DNA of 12,496 nucleotides, taken from an uncultured Eubacteriales bacterium. GTDB lineage: Bacteria; Bacillota; Clostridia; Monoglobales; Monoglobaceae. Location of the stretch: the NCBI GenBank assembly GCA_958346135.1, contig CATVQN010000007.1, forward strand, positions 1 to 12,496, read 5' to 3'. Shown here one piece after another: positions 1 to 6,454 of the stretch; the stretch's first letter is position 1, and each line of letters opens with the position of its first letter. Both the position numbers and the translations under genes were made by a program. The notes beneath the pieces are model-generated. The model saw only the letters and a list, made by a program, of their open reading frames with translations. It ran no database searches and was not told the origin of the DNA.

Positions 1-1491
1 GATGATGCTCAGATAATAGGCAAGAGACTTGTCCGAAGTCACATCCTGAATCAGGCTTCCGCCGCCGCTGAGCAGCAGCCGGGTTCTGCGCATATTCCAA
101 AGAATCCGGGGAAAATTAAACCGGTGAATTGCGTCAATGCCATAAAACTCCTTGGTTTCTGCCGGAGCATTGGACAGCGCCAGAATTTTAATGTCCGGAC
201 GCCGGGCACACAGACTGTCTACAATGGATTTTAAAATGGAGTCATCCCCACTGTTATGAAAGCCATAATAACCGGAAATCATCACATCGATGCTGCCCCC
301 CGGCCTTCGGATGGGGTTGGCTACAAGATAGGCTTCAATATCGTCAAACTCCTGCACCATCACCTCGTTGATTTTGCTGTTCTTGATGATAGAAATGTAC
401 ATCTTTAGGGCATCGTCCACCATAGTATCAATCGAATAGTGCTTTTTGACAGTCTCTCGGGAAAAGGCGCCAAGTGCCGCACGGCGCTCCGGCGGCGCCT
501 GTAGCACTGTGAGAATATCCTGTTTGAGCCGCTCGGTTTCAGTGGGGGCACAGCCCCGGCAGCAGAAATTGGTGTCGATGGCGGTTTGCAGCTTGTCCCG
601 GTCAAAAATGCCGATATAGCCCTCGTTGCCGGCAATAATGGCAGGCTTTTCACAGGCCATGGCCTCCAGCGCAGCACGACTCACTCCCACAAACAGCTGG
701 CCGCTGGCCACAAAGCGGTTGATGTCGGTACGGCTTCCGGCGGTAATAATCAGCCGGCGTCCCGCCTCTACATTGACCGCCTCAGCCTCCGCCTGTATCG
801 CCTCCAGGTCATTGCCGCCGCCCACAATGACAATCTCCAGGTCAGGGATCTCCTTCCATAAGTCCAAAGTCGCCTCAATCAGCTTATGCGCCGCCAGACT
901 CCGATCGATATCCATTCGGCTGACATACACAATCCGGGTGCGGTCGGGCGACAGGCCAAATTCCCCTGCAACTGCAGAATAGTCGGTATCCTTGGAGAAC
1001 TTCTCCGTATCAATTCCGTTAATGGTAACCCGAATGTGTTCCGGATCAATTCCGTAATTTTTCACTAAATAGTCCTTAATATCGTCACTGACCGCAAGGG
1101 AGCGGTCACCCCATCTGGTCAGCAGATTATAGGGGAACCGCGTGGAAAATACCCAGTGTGCCGTTGTGACAAACCGAAAGTGATAGCGCTTGTGCAAAAG
1201 GGCACACAAAAATGCCGGAATCCGGGCATGGGCGTGGACGACATCAATCCGGTTTTCCAGAATAATTTGTTTCAGCAAGGCATAGGCCTTGCACATATAA
1301 AAGGGATTCTTACTGTGAAACGGAACCTGAATATGACGAATTCCCGCCTCCTTGAGCTCTGCTTCATAGGCACCTCCGTTGGAGGCCACAATGACCTCTA
1401 CACCCCGGTGCGCAAGCGCCTTGGAAAGCTCCACAATATGTGTTTCCGCACCGCCGATATCAAGCTGCATGGTTGTCATTAACACCCGCAT
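1..1491 (-). CDS. GT4 glycosyltransferase fused to CsaB-type polysaccharide pyruvyl transferase (partial, C-terminus beyond the left edge)
   Basis: The minus-strand frame is open without a stop for 497 codons from the ATG at 1491 to base 1. Residues 1-385 look like a GT4 glycosyltransferase: an N-terminal IGGAETHIVELSKAL donor-domain loop, DVVHAHAR at 83-90, VYVSRMD, IVIVGGGND and RAALEAMACEKPAI near 272-285. Residues from about 402 switch to the start of a polysaccharide pyruvyl transferase: VMISGYYGFHNSGDD (about 403-417) and LLLSGGGSLIQDVTS (472-486), both close to the CsaB N-terminus. CsaB adds ketal pyruvate to secondary cell-wall polysaccharide, which then anchors SLH-domain surface proteins, so the GT half probably makes the glycan that is pyruvylated (inference). 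Of the EX7E pair of GT4 enzymes, E276 is present but the first position is V268. Start choice: AAGGAGA sits 7 bases before the ATG at 1491; the ATG at 1497 is too close to it. The catalytic part of the pyruvyl transferase domain is not visible. Confidence 0.85.
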   Translation of the reverse strand, partial: MRVLMTTMQLDIGGAETHIVELSKALAHRGVEVIVASNGGAYEAELKEAGIRHIQVPFHSKNPFYMCKAYALLKQIILENRIDVVHAHARIPAFLCALLHKRYHFRFVTTAHWVFSTRFPYNLLTRWGDRSLAVSDDIKDYLVKNYGIDPEHIRVTINGIDTEKFSKDTDYSAVAGEFGLSPDRTRIVYVSRMDIDRSLAAHKLIEATLDLWKEIPDLEIVIVGGGNDLEAIQAEAEAVNVEAGRRLIITAGSRTDINRFVASGQLFVGVSRAALEAMACEKPAIIAGNEGYIGIFDRDKLQTAIDTNFCCRGCAPTETERLKQDILTVLQAPPERRAALGAFSRETVKKHYSIDTMVDDALKMYISIIKNSKINEVMVQEFDDIEAYLVANPIRRPGGSIDVMISGYYGFHNSGDDSILKSIVDSLCARRPDIKILALSNAPAETKEFYGIDAIHRFNFPRILWNMRRTRLLLSGGGSLIQDVTSDKSLAYYLSII

Positions 1492-1553
1492 ATACATTCT
1501 CCTTTGCCCGGAACATTTCCGATTTCGCCGCTTTCAATACTGTGATTGCTACT

Positions 1554-1582
1554 ATTGTATAACAGTTGCGGGGTGGTGTCAA
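1554..1582 (-). promoter_or_regulatory. Sigma-A promoter for the GT4-CsaB gene
   Basis: On the minus strand, TTGACA (1582-1577) and TACAAT (1559-1554) are separated by 17 bases. This is a near-consensus housekeeping promoter. Transcription should begin near 1547, giving a leader of about 55 bases before the start codon at 1491. Confidence 0.75.
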
Positions 1583-1617
1583 ATCTTTTTTCCCAAAAAC
1601 CGGCTTTGAAACAAAAT

Positions 1618-1637
1618 TGAAAGGTTTTGAAAGGTTT
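1618..1637 (+). repeat. Tandem 10-bp direct repeat between divergent promoters
   Basis: TGAAAGGTTT occurs twice back to back (1618-1627, 1628-1637). The copies lie 23 bases upstream of the serC -35 box and 35 bases upstream of the divergent -35 box. The 10-bp period puts both copies on one helix face, as for a dimeric regulator or an upstream element. No known operator is recognised, and chance is possible in such T/A-rich sequence. Confidence 0.4.
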
Positions 1638-1660
1638 TCTCGGATTTTTTCTGAAACAGG

Positions 1661-1689
1661 TTGACGTTTTGCCGGATTCGGTATATAAT
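1661..1689 (+). promoter_or_regulatory. Sigma-A promoter for serC-serA
   Basis: TTGACG (1661-1666), a 17-base spacer, and TATAAT (1684-1689) form a near-consensus promoter. Transcription should start near 1696, leaving a leader of about 95 bases. The leader can form a short hairpin (CCCG/CGGG around 1732-1748), but it has no T-box, no recognised riboswitch motif and no terminator, so attenuation is not supported. Confidence 0.8.
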
Positions 1690-1790
1690 ATGTAGATAGA
1701 CCAGAATCGATCGTACCGAAGTTATGTTGTTCCCGATGGCAACCGGGGCAGAATGTGATATTTGGACGTATCATAAGGAGGAATTATTAT

Positions 1791-2870
1791 ATGAGTAGAG
1801 TTTACAATTTTTCGGCCGGCCCGTCCATGCTTCCGCTGGAGGTCTTAGAGCGGGCGCAGGAGGAGATGCTGGACTGCAACGGCAGCGGCCAGTCCGTGAT
1901 GGAGATGAGCCACCGCTCCAAGGAGTATCAGGCCATCATCGATCATGCAGAGGCACTGCTGCGGGAAATTATGAACATTCCGGATCAGTATAAGGTGCTG
2001 TTCCTGCAGGGCGGCGCATCCACACAGTTCGCCATGGTGCCGTTAAATCTCGGCAACAAGAACAAAATTGCGGACTATGTGATCACCGGCCAGTGGGCAA
2101 AAAAGGCCTTTGCAGAAGGCAAGCGTTATCTGGAAGCCCACGATATTGCCTCCAGTGCGGATAAGACCTTCTCCTATCTGCCCAAGGTAGACCGCTCCAT
2201 GCTGACTCCCGGTGCTGACTTTGTACATATCACCTATAATAACACCATCTACGGCACCCACTATAACACCATGCCCGACTTTGGCGATACCACAGTAGTG
2301 GCCGATATGTCCTCCTGTATTCTGTCTGAGGAAATTGACATCAGCAAGTTTGGCCTGATCTATGCCGGCGCACAGAAAAACATGGGTCCCGCCGGTGTGA
2401 CAGTTGTCATTGTCCGCGAGGATCTTCTGGGCAACGCCATGGAGCTGACGCCCACCATGCTCAATTATGAAACCCACGCCAGCAACGGTTCCATGTTCAA
2501 CACCCCACCCACCTACGCCATCTACATTTGCGGTCTGGTTTACGAGTGGATCAAGAACATGGGCGGTATCAAGGTGATGCACGAAACCAATGTGAAAAAG
2601 GCAAAGCTGCTCTACGACTTTTTGGATCAGTCCAAGATGTTCCGTGGTACCGTCGTACCGGAGGATCGTTCCTTAATGAATGTTCCCTTTGTCACCGACT
2701 CCGAGGAGCTCAACGCCAAGTTCATCGCCGAGGCCAAGGCCAAGGGCTTTGTGAACCTGAAGGGTCACAGAACCGTAGGCGGTATGCGTGCCAGCATCTA
2801 CAATGCAATGCCGATAGAGGGCGTAGAGGCTCTGGTTGCGTTCATGAAAGATTTTGAAACCAATAACTAA
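1791..2870 (+). CDS. serC: Phosphoserine aminotransferase
   Basis: This PLP-dependent class V aminotransferase converts 3-phosphohydroxypyruvate and glutamate to phosphoserine and 2-oxoglutarate in the cytosol; SerC proteins often also act on the pyridoxal pathway intermediate. The 359-residue length is normal for the family. Visible hallmarks are the N-terminal YNFSAGPSMLP, the phosphate-binding LQGGASTQF (72-80), VVADMSS with PLP-contacting D172, and the Schiff-base lysine K196 in AGAQKNMGPAG. The C-terminal GHRTVGGMRASIYNAMP segment, which binds substrate, is intact. The start at 1791 is set by AAGGAGG at 1775-1781; an in-frame extension to 1755 would bypass that site and add residues foreign to the family. 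serA follows 26 bases after the stop, so the two are probably cotranscribed from the promoter at 1661-1689. No serB is seen. Confidence 0.96.
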   Translation: MSRVYNFSAGPSMLPLEVLERAQEEMLDCNGSGQSVMEMSHRSKEYQAIIDHAEALLREIMNIPDQYKVLFLQGGASTQFAMVPLNLGNKNKIADYVITGQWAKKAFAEGKRYLEAHDIASSADKTFSYLPKVDRSMLTPGADFVHITYNNTIYGTHYNTMPDFGDTTVVADMSSCILSEEIDISKFGLIYAGAQKNMGPAGVTVVIVREDLLGNAMELTPTMLNYETHASNGSMFNTPPTYAIYICGLVYEWIKNMGGIKVMHETNVKKAKLLYDFLDQSKMFRGTVVPEDRSLMNVPFVTDSEELNAKFIAEAKAKGFVNLKGHRTVGGMRASIYNAMPIEGVEALVAFMKDFETNN

Positions 2871-2896
2871 TCTTGAATAAGGAAGGTTCTGAGAAT

Positions 2897-4057
2897 ATGT
2901 ATCAAATCCAGACACTCAATAAGATTTCTAAAAAAGGCCTTGCACGGCTGGGCGACAACTACACCTGCGCCGATGAGGTTGCCAATCCCGACGGCATCAT
3001 CCTGCGCAGCTTTAAAATGCATGATATGGAGCTGCCGGCAAGTCTTCGGGCGGTCGCCCGCGCCGGTGCCGGCGTCAACAATATCCCCATCGACAAATGT
3101 ACCGAGCAGGGCATCGTAGTATTCAACACCCCCGGCGCCAACGCCAATGCGGTAAAGGAATTGGTGCTGGCAGCACTGCTGCTATCCTCCCGGAAGATTG
3201 TACAGGGCATTGAATGGACCAAAACCCTGATCGGAGAAGGGGACGCTATCTCCTCTCTGGTAGAAAAAGGGAAATCTAACTTTGTGGGTCCTGAAATTGA
3301 GGGCAAAACCCTGGGCGTTGTAGGTCTCGGCGCCATCGGTGTACGGGTTGCAAACGCCGCCCATCACCTGGGAATGGACGTCATCGGCTTTGACCCCTAT
3401 CTATCGGTAGACGCCGCATGGCATCTGACCCGGTTTGCCCACAAGGCCAACGATCTCCAGACTTTGCTTGAAAAATCGGATTATATCACCATTCACGTTC
3501 CGGCAACGCCCCAAACCAAGGGAATGTTCAACTCGGAAGCCTTTGCGTCTATGAAGTCAGGGGCACGGCTGCTGAACTTCTCCCGGGATACCCTGGTGGA
3601 CGAGGGCGATGTTTTGACTGCGTTAGACAGCGGAAAGCTGGCCTGCTATATCACCGATTTTGCCAGTGAGGCGCTCCTAAAGCATGAAAACGTCATCTGT
3701 ATGCCCCACCTTGGCGCATCCACCCCGGAGAGTGAGGAAAACTGTGCAGTGATGGCGGCTGATGAAATTAAGGATTTCTTGGAAAACGGCAACATTACCA
3801 ACAGCGTGAATTTCCCGGCCTGCGACATGGGCAAGGCGGTAGGCACCAGAATTACCGTACTTCATAAGAATGTTCCCAATATGCTCAAGCAGTTTACCGA
3901 CGCTCTGGCTACAAAAGGTGTCAATATTGAGAATATGCTCAACAAGAGCAAGGGCGATAACGCCTATACCATGATCGATATTGCCGGCGGCTGTGAAGCG
4001 GCTGTCCTGGCAGAGATGGAGGCCATTGACGGCGTCATTAAGATTACGGTACTGTAA
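2897..4057 (+). CDS. serA: D-3-phosphoglycerate dehydrogenase, short form with C-terminal ACT domain
   Basis: It oxidises 3-phosphoglycerate with NAD to 3-phosphohydroxypyruvate, the first step of serine synthesis and the substrate of SerC next door. The 386 residues carry a split substrate-binding domain (about 1-92 and 285-310), a Rossmann domain with GLGAIG at 143-148 followed by D166 as the NAD-type acidic residue, and an ACT domain from about residue 318 to the end. The D-hydroxyacid dehydrogenase triad is R230 (NFSRDTLVDE), E258 (DFASEALL) and H271 (MPHLGAST). The usual ARG and DVF-EP wording is altered around R230 and E258, but the three residues remain. There is no ASB domain, so this is the short ACT type; serine feedback through the ACT domain is possible but not shown. 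The ATG at 2897 follows AAGGAAGG; a TTG at 2873 is less likely. rnpB begins 11 bases downstream. Confidence 0.93.
   Translation: MYQIQTLNKISKKGLARLGDNYTCADEVANPDGIILRSFKMHDMELPASLRAVARAGAGVNNIPIDKCTEQGIVVFNTPGANANAVKELVLAALLLSSRKIVQGIEWTKTLIGEGDAISSLVEKGKSNFVGPEIEGKTLGVVGLGAIGVRVANAAHHLGMDVIGFDPYLSVDAAWHLTRFAHKANDLQTLLEKSDYITIHVPATPQTKGMFNSEAFASMKSGARLLNFSRDTLVDEGDVLTALDSGKLACYITDFASEALLKHENVICMPHLGASTPESEENCAVMAADEIKDFLENGNITNSVNFPACDMGKAVGTRITVLHKNVPNMLKQFTDALATKGVNIENMLNKSKGDNAYTMIDIAGGCEAAVLAEMEAIDGVIKITVL
4026..4055 (+). promoter_or_regulatory. Possible rnpB promoter inside the end of serA
   Basis: TTGACG (4026-4031), an 18-base spacer and TACTGT (4050-4055) lie within the last codons of serA, overlapping its stop codon. 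The -35 box is good. The -10 box keeps only the key T, A and final T. The predicted start near 4062 suits the RNase P RNA 5' end at about 4069. Otherwise rnpB would depend on read-through from serC-serA and processing. Confidence 0.4.
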
Positions 4058-4068
4058 GGAATCAAAAC

Positions 4069-4412
4069 GGCAGGAAACCGGATGGTTGCGCATATAAGGC
4101 GAGAGCCTGTATGTGAGGAAAGTCCGGGCTCCATAGGACAGGGTGCAAGCTAACGGCTTGTGGAGGCGACTCTAAGGAAAGTGCAACAGAAAAATACCGC
4201 CTGCCTTCTGCAGGTAAGGGTGGAAAGGCGAGGTAAGAGCTCACCCGCCCGTATGGTGACATACGGGCGCTGTAAACCCCACTCGGAGCAACGCCTGAAT
4301 GGGAGGCTAAGCCGGTCCGGCATCTCCCGAAAAGGCGGCTTGAGGCGCATGGTGACATGCGTCCCAGATAGATGACCATCCACGACAGAACCCGGCTTAC
4401 AGGTTTGCTGCC
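4069..4412 (+). ncRNA. rnpB: RNase P RNA, class A-like
   Basis: This is the catalytic RNA that removes 5' leaders from pre-tRNAs. Conserved blocks appear in order: GAGGAAAGTCCGGGCTCC (5' half of P4 and neighbours, about 4117-4134), ACAGAAAAATACCGCC, GGTAAGGGTGGAAAGGCGAG, GTAAACCCCACTCGGAGCAA (about 4272-4291), and AGATAGATGACC with ACAGAACCCGGCTTAC near the 3' end. P1 closes the molecule by pairing GGCAGGAAACC (4069-4079) with GGTTTGCTGCC (4402-4412), 10 of 11 positions. Two hairpins end in GTGA tetraloops of the GNRA class: GTATG-GTGA-CATAC (P12) and GCATG-GTGA-CATGC (P18). A GGT in the P15 loop fits binding of the tRNA CCA end. The length of about 344 bases is normal. Ends were set from P1 and may be off by a few bases. 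Confidence 0.95.
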
Positions 4413-4431
4413 AACCTATCATAACATACTC

Positions 4432-4468
4432 TGACCCCCGTCCTCTTTGGGTGCGGGGGTCATTTTCT
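4432..4468 (+). terminator. Intrinsic terminator after rnpB
   Basis: A 9-bp perfect stem TGACCCCCG/CGGGGGTCA (4432-4440 and 4454-4462) with a 13-base loop is followed by TTTTCT. It probably ends rnpB and any transcript reading through from serC-serA. On the minus strand there is no T tail, so it should not terminate ruvC. Confidence 0.85.
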
Positions 4469-4509
4469 ACCCTATTCAACCTTATTTCGGGCATTCGCCT
4501 TTACAAGCG

Positions 4510-4998
4510 TCAAAATACCGTCCTGCGCGGGTTATAGGAATGTCCGTGACAGATGGCAATGGCTAAGGCATCTGCCGTATCGTCCGGCTTTGGCACCTTA
4601 TCCAGATTCAAAAGCAGCTTGACCATTTGCTGTACCTGCTGCTTATCCGCCCTCCCGTAGCCGGCGACCGCCTGCTTAACCTGCAGTGGGGTATACTCAA
4701 AAATCCGGACATCCTTTTGCAGCGCCGCAAGCAGCAGTACCCCTCTGGCCTGGGCTACATTGATGGCCGTCTTTTGGTTGTTATTGAAAAAAAGCTCTTC
4801 AATCGCCATGAAATCCGGATGATAACGCTCGATAATCTCGGTTAAATCCTCATAGATAGAGAGAAACCGAGAAAACATCTCCATGGAAGCGTCTGTGGTA
4901 ATTGCGCCGTAATCCAACACCTTAAAATGGTTGTTTTTATACTCCAGAACCCCATAGCCCACAATGGCAAAGCCGGGGTCAATTCCCAAAATAATCAT
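4510..4998 (-). CDS. ruvC: Crossover junction endodeoxyribonuclease RuvC
   Basis: RuvC is a homodimeric Mg2+-dependent nuclease that resolves Holliday junctions in homologous recombination and repair. The 162-residue length is typical. It has the RNase H-like fold signatures MIILGIDPGFAIVGYGV with D7, AIEELFFNNNQKTAI with E67, and KPDDTADALAIAICHGH with D140 and D143, so the full acidic catalytic set is present. The segment QAVAGYGRADKQQVQQMV (about 109-126) is the conserved region before the third acidic cluster. The ATG at 4998 follows AGGAG with about 7 bases spacing. Its usual partners ruvA and ruvB are not adjacent: upstream is divergent argG, and downstream is convergent rnpB. Confidence 0.95.
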   Translation of the reverse strand: MIILGIDPGFAIVGYGVLEYKNNHFKVLDYGAITTDASMEMFSRFLSIYEDLTEIIERYHPDFMAIEELFFNNNQKTAINVAQARGVLLLAALQKDVRIFEYTPLQVKQAVAGYGRADKQQVQQMVKLLLNLDKVPKPDDTADALAIAICHGHSYNPRRTVF

Positions 4999-5040
4999 CT
5001 TTTTCTCCTAAACTTTGGTTAGATTTTTTTACATTATCTC

Positions 5041-5069
5041 TTGAAAAATAAAATGCAGTATTATATAAT
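5041..5069 (+). promoter_or_regulatory. Sigma-A promoter for argG
   Basis: TTGAAA (5041-5046), 17 bases, TATAAT (5064-5069); the start should lie near 5076. The -10 region is the palindrome ATTATATAAT (5060-5069), so it also presents TATAAT to the minus strand toward ruvC, though with a poor -35 there. TG at 5042 and ATGCA at 5053-5057 resemble ArgR half-sites, but the spacing is not canonical. Confidence 0.8.
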
Positions 5070-5114
5070 GTGTCTATGATAAGATAAGCATATCACAGTT
5101 TGGAGGAATTTACA

Positions 5115-6335
5115 ATGGCAAAAGAAAAAGTTGTACTGGCGTATTCCGGCGGTCTGGATACTTCCATCATCATTTCCTGGCTGATTGAAAACTACGGCTA
5201 TGAAGTAATCGCAGTCTGCGGCGACGTAGGTCAAGGCAAGGAAACCGACGGTCTGGAGGAGCGTGCGCTGGCCACCGGCGCTTCCAAGGTATACATTGAA
5301 GATCTGCGTGACGAATATGTAGAGGACTTTATCTTCCCCACCTTAAAGGCAGGGGCAGTCTACGAAGGCAAGTATCTGCTGGGTACCTCTCACGCACGGC
5401 CGATTATTGCCCGCCGTCTGGTGGAGATTGCAGAAAAGGAGGGCGCTGTTGCCATCTGTCACGGCGCAACCGGAAAGGGAAATGATCAGGTGCGGTTTGA
5501 GCTGACCATTAAGGCGCTGGCTCCTTATCTAAAAATTATTGCTCCCTGGAGAATTTGGGATATTAAATCCCGGGAAGACGCCGTTGACTACGCAGAAGCA
5601 CACGGCATCCAGATTCCGGTGACCAAAAAAGACCTGTATTCCAGAGATCGGAACATCTGGCATATCAGCCACGAAGGTATGGATTTGGAGGATCCGGCCA
5701 ATGAACCACAGCTGGACAGCCTGCTGAAGCTGAGTGTTTCGCCGGAAAAGGCACCCGACACCCCCACCTATGTCACCATTGGCTTTGAAAAGGGCGTTCC
5801 GGTATCCATTGACGGCGAAAAGCTGGCTCCCCGGCCTCTGGTAGAGAAGCTCAACGCCCTGGGCGGCGCAAACGGCATTGGAATTGCCGACATCGTAGAG
5901 GATCGTCTGGTTGGTATGAAATCCAGAGGCGTTTACGAAACACCGGGCGGCACCATTTTATATGCCGCATTGCAGGAGCTGGAATACCTCTGCTTAGATC
6001 GCGATACCCAGGCCTTTAAGCGCCAGGCCGCTATAAAATTCAGCGAGCTGGTCTATGACGGAAAATGGTATACTCCCCTGCGGGAGGCTCTCTCTGCCAT
6101 GGTGGATTCTATGGAGGAGACCGTCACCGGCGAGGTACGGTTAAAGCTCTATAAGGGCAATGTCTCTCCTGCCGGCGCCAAATCCCCGTATTCCCTGTAC
6201 AACGAGGATATTGCCAGCTTCGGCGACAGCCACGAGCTTTATAGTCATAAGGACTCTGAGGGCTTCATTAACCTGTTTGGCCTTCCTCTGAAAGTTCGGG
6301 CTATGATGAAGAAAAAGAACGAACAGGAAAACTAG
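5115..6335 (+). CDS. argG: Argininosuccinate synthase
   Basis: It joins citrulline and aspartate using ATP (to AMP and PPi) to form argininosuccinate, the seventh step of arginine synthesis, in the cytosol. The 406 residues match the usual 395-410. The N-terminal ATP pyrophosphatase P-loop is LAYSGGLDTS (SGGLDTS at 11-17). HGATGKGNDQVRFE at 116-129 is the family signature for citrulline and ATP contacts, and the synthetase domain with RDRNIWHISHEG and YETPGGTIL follows. The ATG at 5115 follows GGAGG at 5102-5106; an in-frame extension to 5100 would start upstream of this site. argH lies 119 bases downstream, but a hairpin terminator and a fresh promoter intervene. Confidence 0.97.
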   Translation: MAKEKVVLAYSGGLDTSIIISWLIENYGYEVIAVCGDVGQGKETDGLEERALATGASKVYIEDLRDEYVEDFIFPTLKAGAVYEGKYLLGTSHARPIIARRLVEIAEKEGAVAICHGATGKGNDQVRFELTIKALAPYLKIIAPWRIWDIKSREDAVDYAEAHGIQIPVTKKDLYSRDRNIWHISHEGMDLEDPANEPQLDSLLKLSVSPEKAPDTPTYVTIGFEKGVPVSIDGEKLAPRPLVEKLNALGGANGIGIADIVEDRLVGMKSRGVYETPGGTILYAALQELEYLCLDRDTQAFKRQAAIKFSELVYDGKWYTPLREALSAMVDSMEETVTGEVRLKLYKGNVSPAGAKSPYSLYNEDIASFGDSHELYSHKDSEGFINLFGLPLKVRAMMKKKNEQEN

Positions 6336-6341
6336 TTGAGT

Positions 6342-6378
6342 ATGAGTGCCTCGGATTCCTTCCGGGGCATTTCATTTT
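6342..6378 (+). terminator. Intrinsic terminator between argG and argH
   Basis: TGCCTCGGA (6347-6355) pairs with TCCGGGGCA (6361-6369), 9 bp with one G-T pair and a 5-base loop. ATGA (6342-6345) can extend it with the TCAT that follows. The tail CATTTTCC is short in T, so termination may be partial. Confidence 0.65.
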
Positions 6379-6382
6379 CCTC

Positions 6383-6411
6383 TTGTCACCGGAATAAAAA
6401 CATGCTACAAT
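6383..6411 (+). promoter_or_regulatory. Sigma-A promoter for argH
   Basis: TTGTCA (6383-6388), 17 bases, TACAAT (6406-6411) sit directly after the argG terminator. The expected start is near 6418, with a leader of about 37 bases. This suggests that argH is made independently of argG. Confidence 0.7.
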
Positions 6412-6454
6412 AAGAATAACGAAATTTATCAACGACCACAAAGGAGACGAGAAT

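Noticed and set aside
1460..1774. Minus-strand open frame of 104 codons across the serC upstream region
   Set aside because: It covers both predicted promoters, overlaps the start of the GT4-CsaB gene, and the protein resembles nothing known; it has no ribosome binding site of note.
1696..1790. Possible riboswitch in the serC leader (a stretch loosely like the glycine-aptamer core)
   Set aside because: Only a short CCCG/CGGG hairpin is supported; the conserved aptamer blocks, paired stems and a terminator are missing.
2043..2582. Minus-strand open frame of 179 codons inside serC
   Set aside because: It is a shadow of the serC reading frame, rich in H and G, with no plausible product or ribosome binding site.
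4062..4494. Open frames on both strands over the RNase P RNA
   Set aside because: Structured RNA sequence explains the region completely; conserved RNase P blocks and P1 pairing are decisive.
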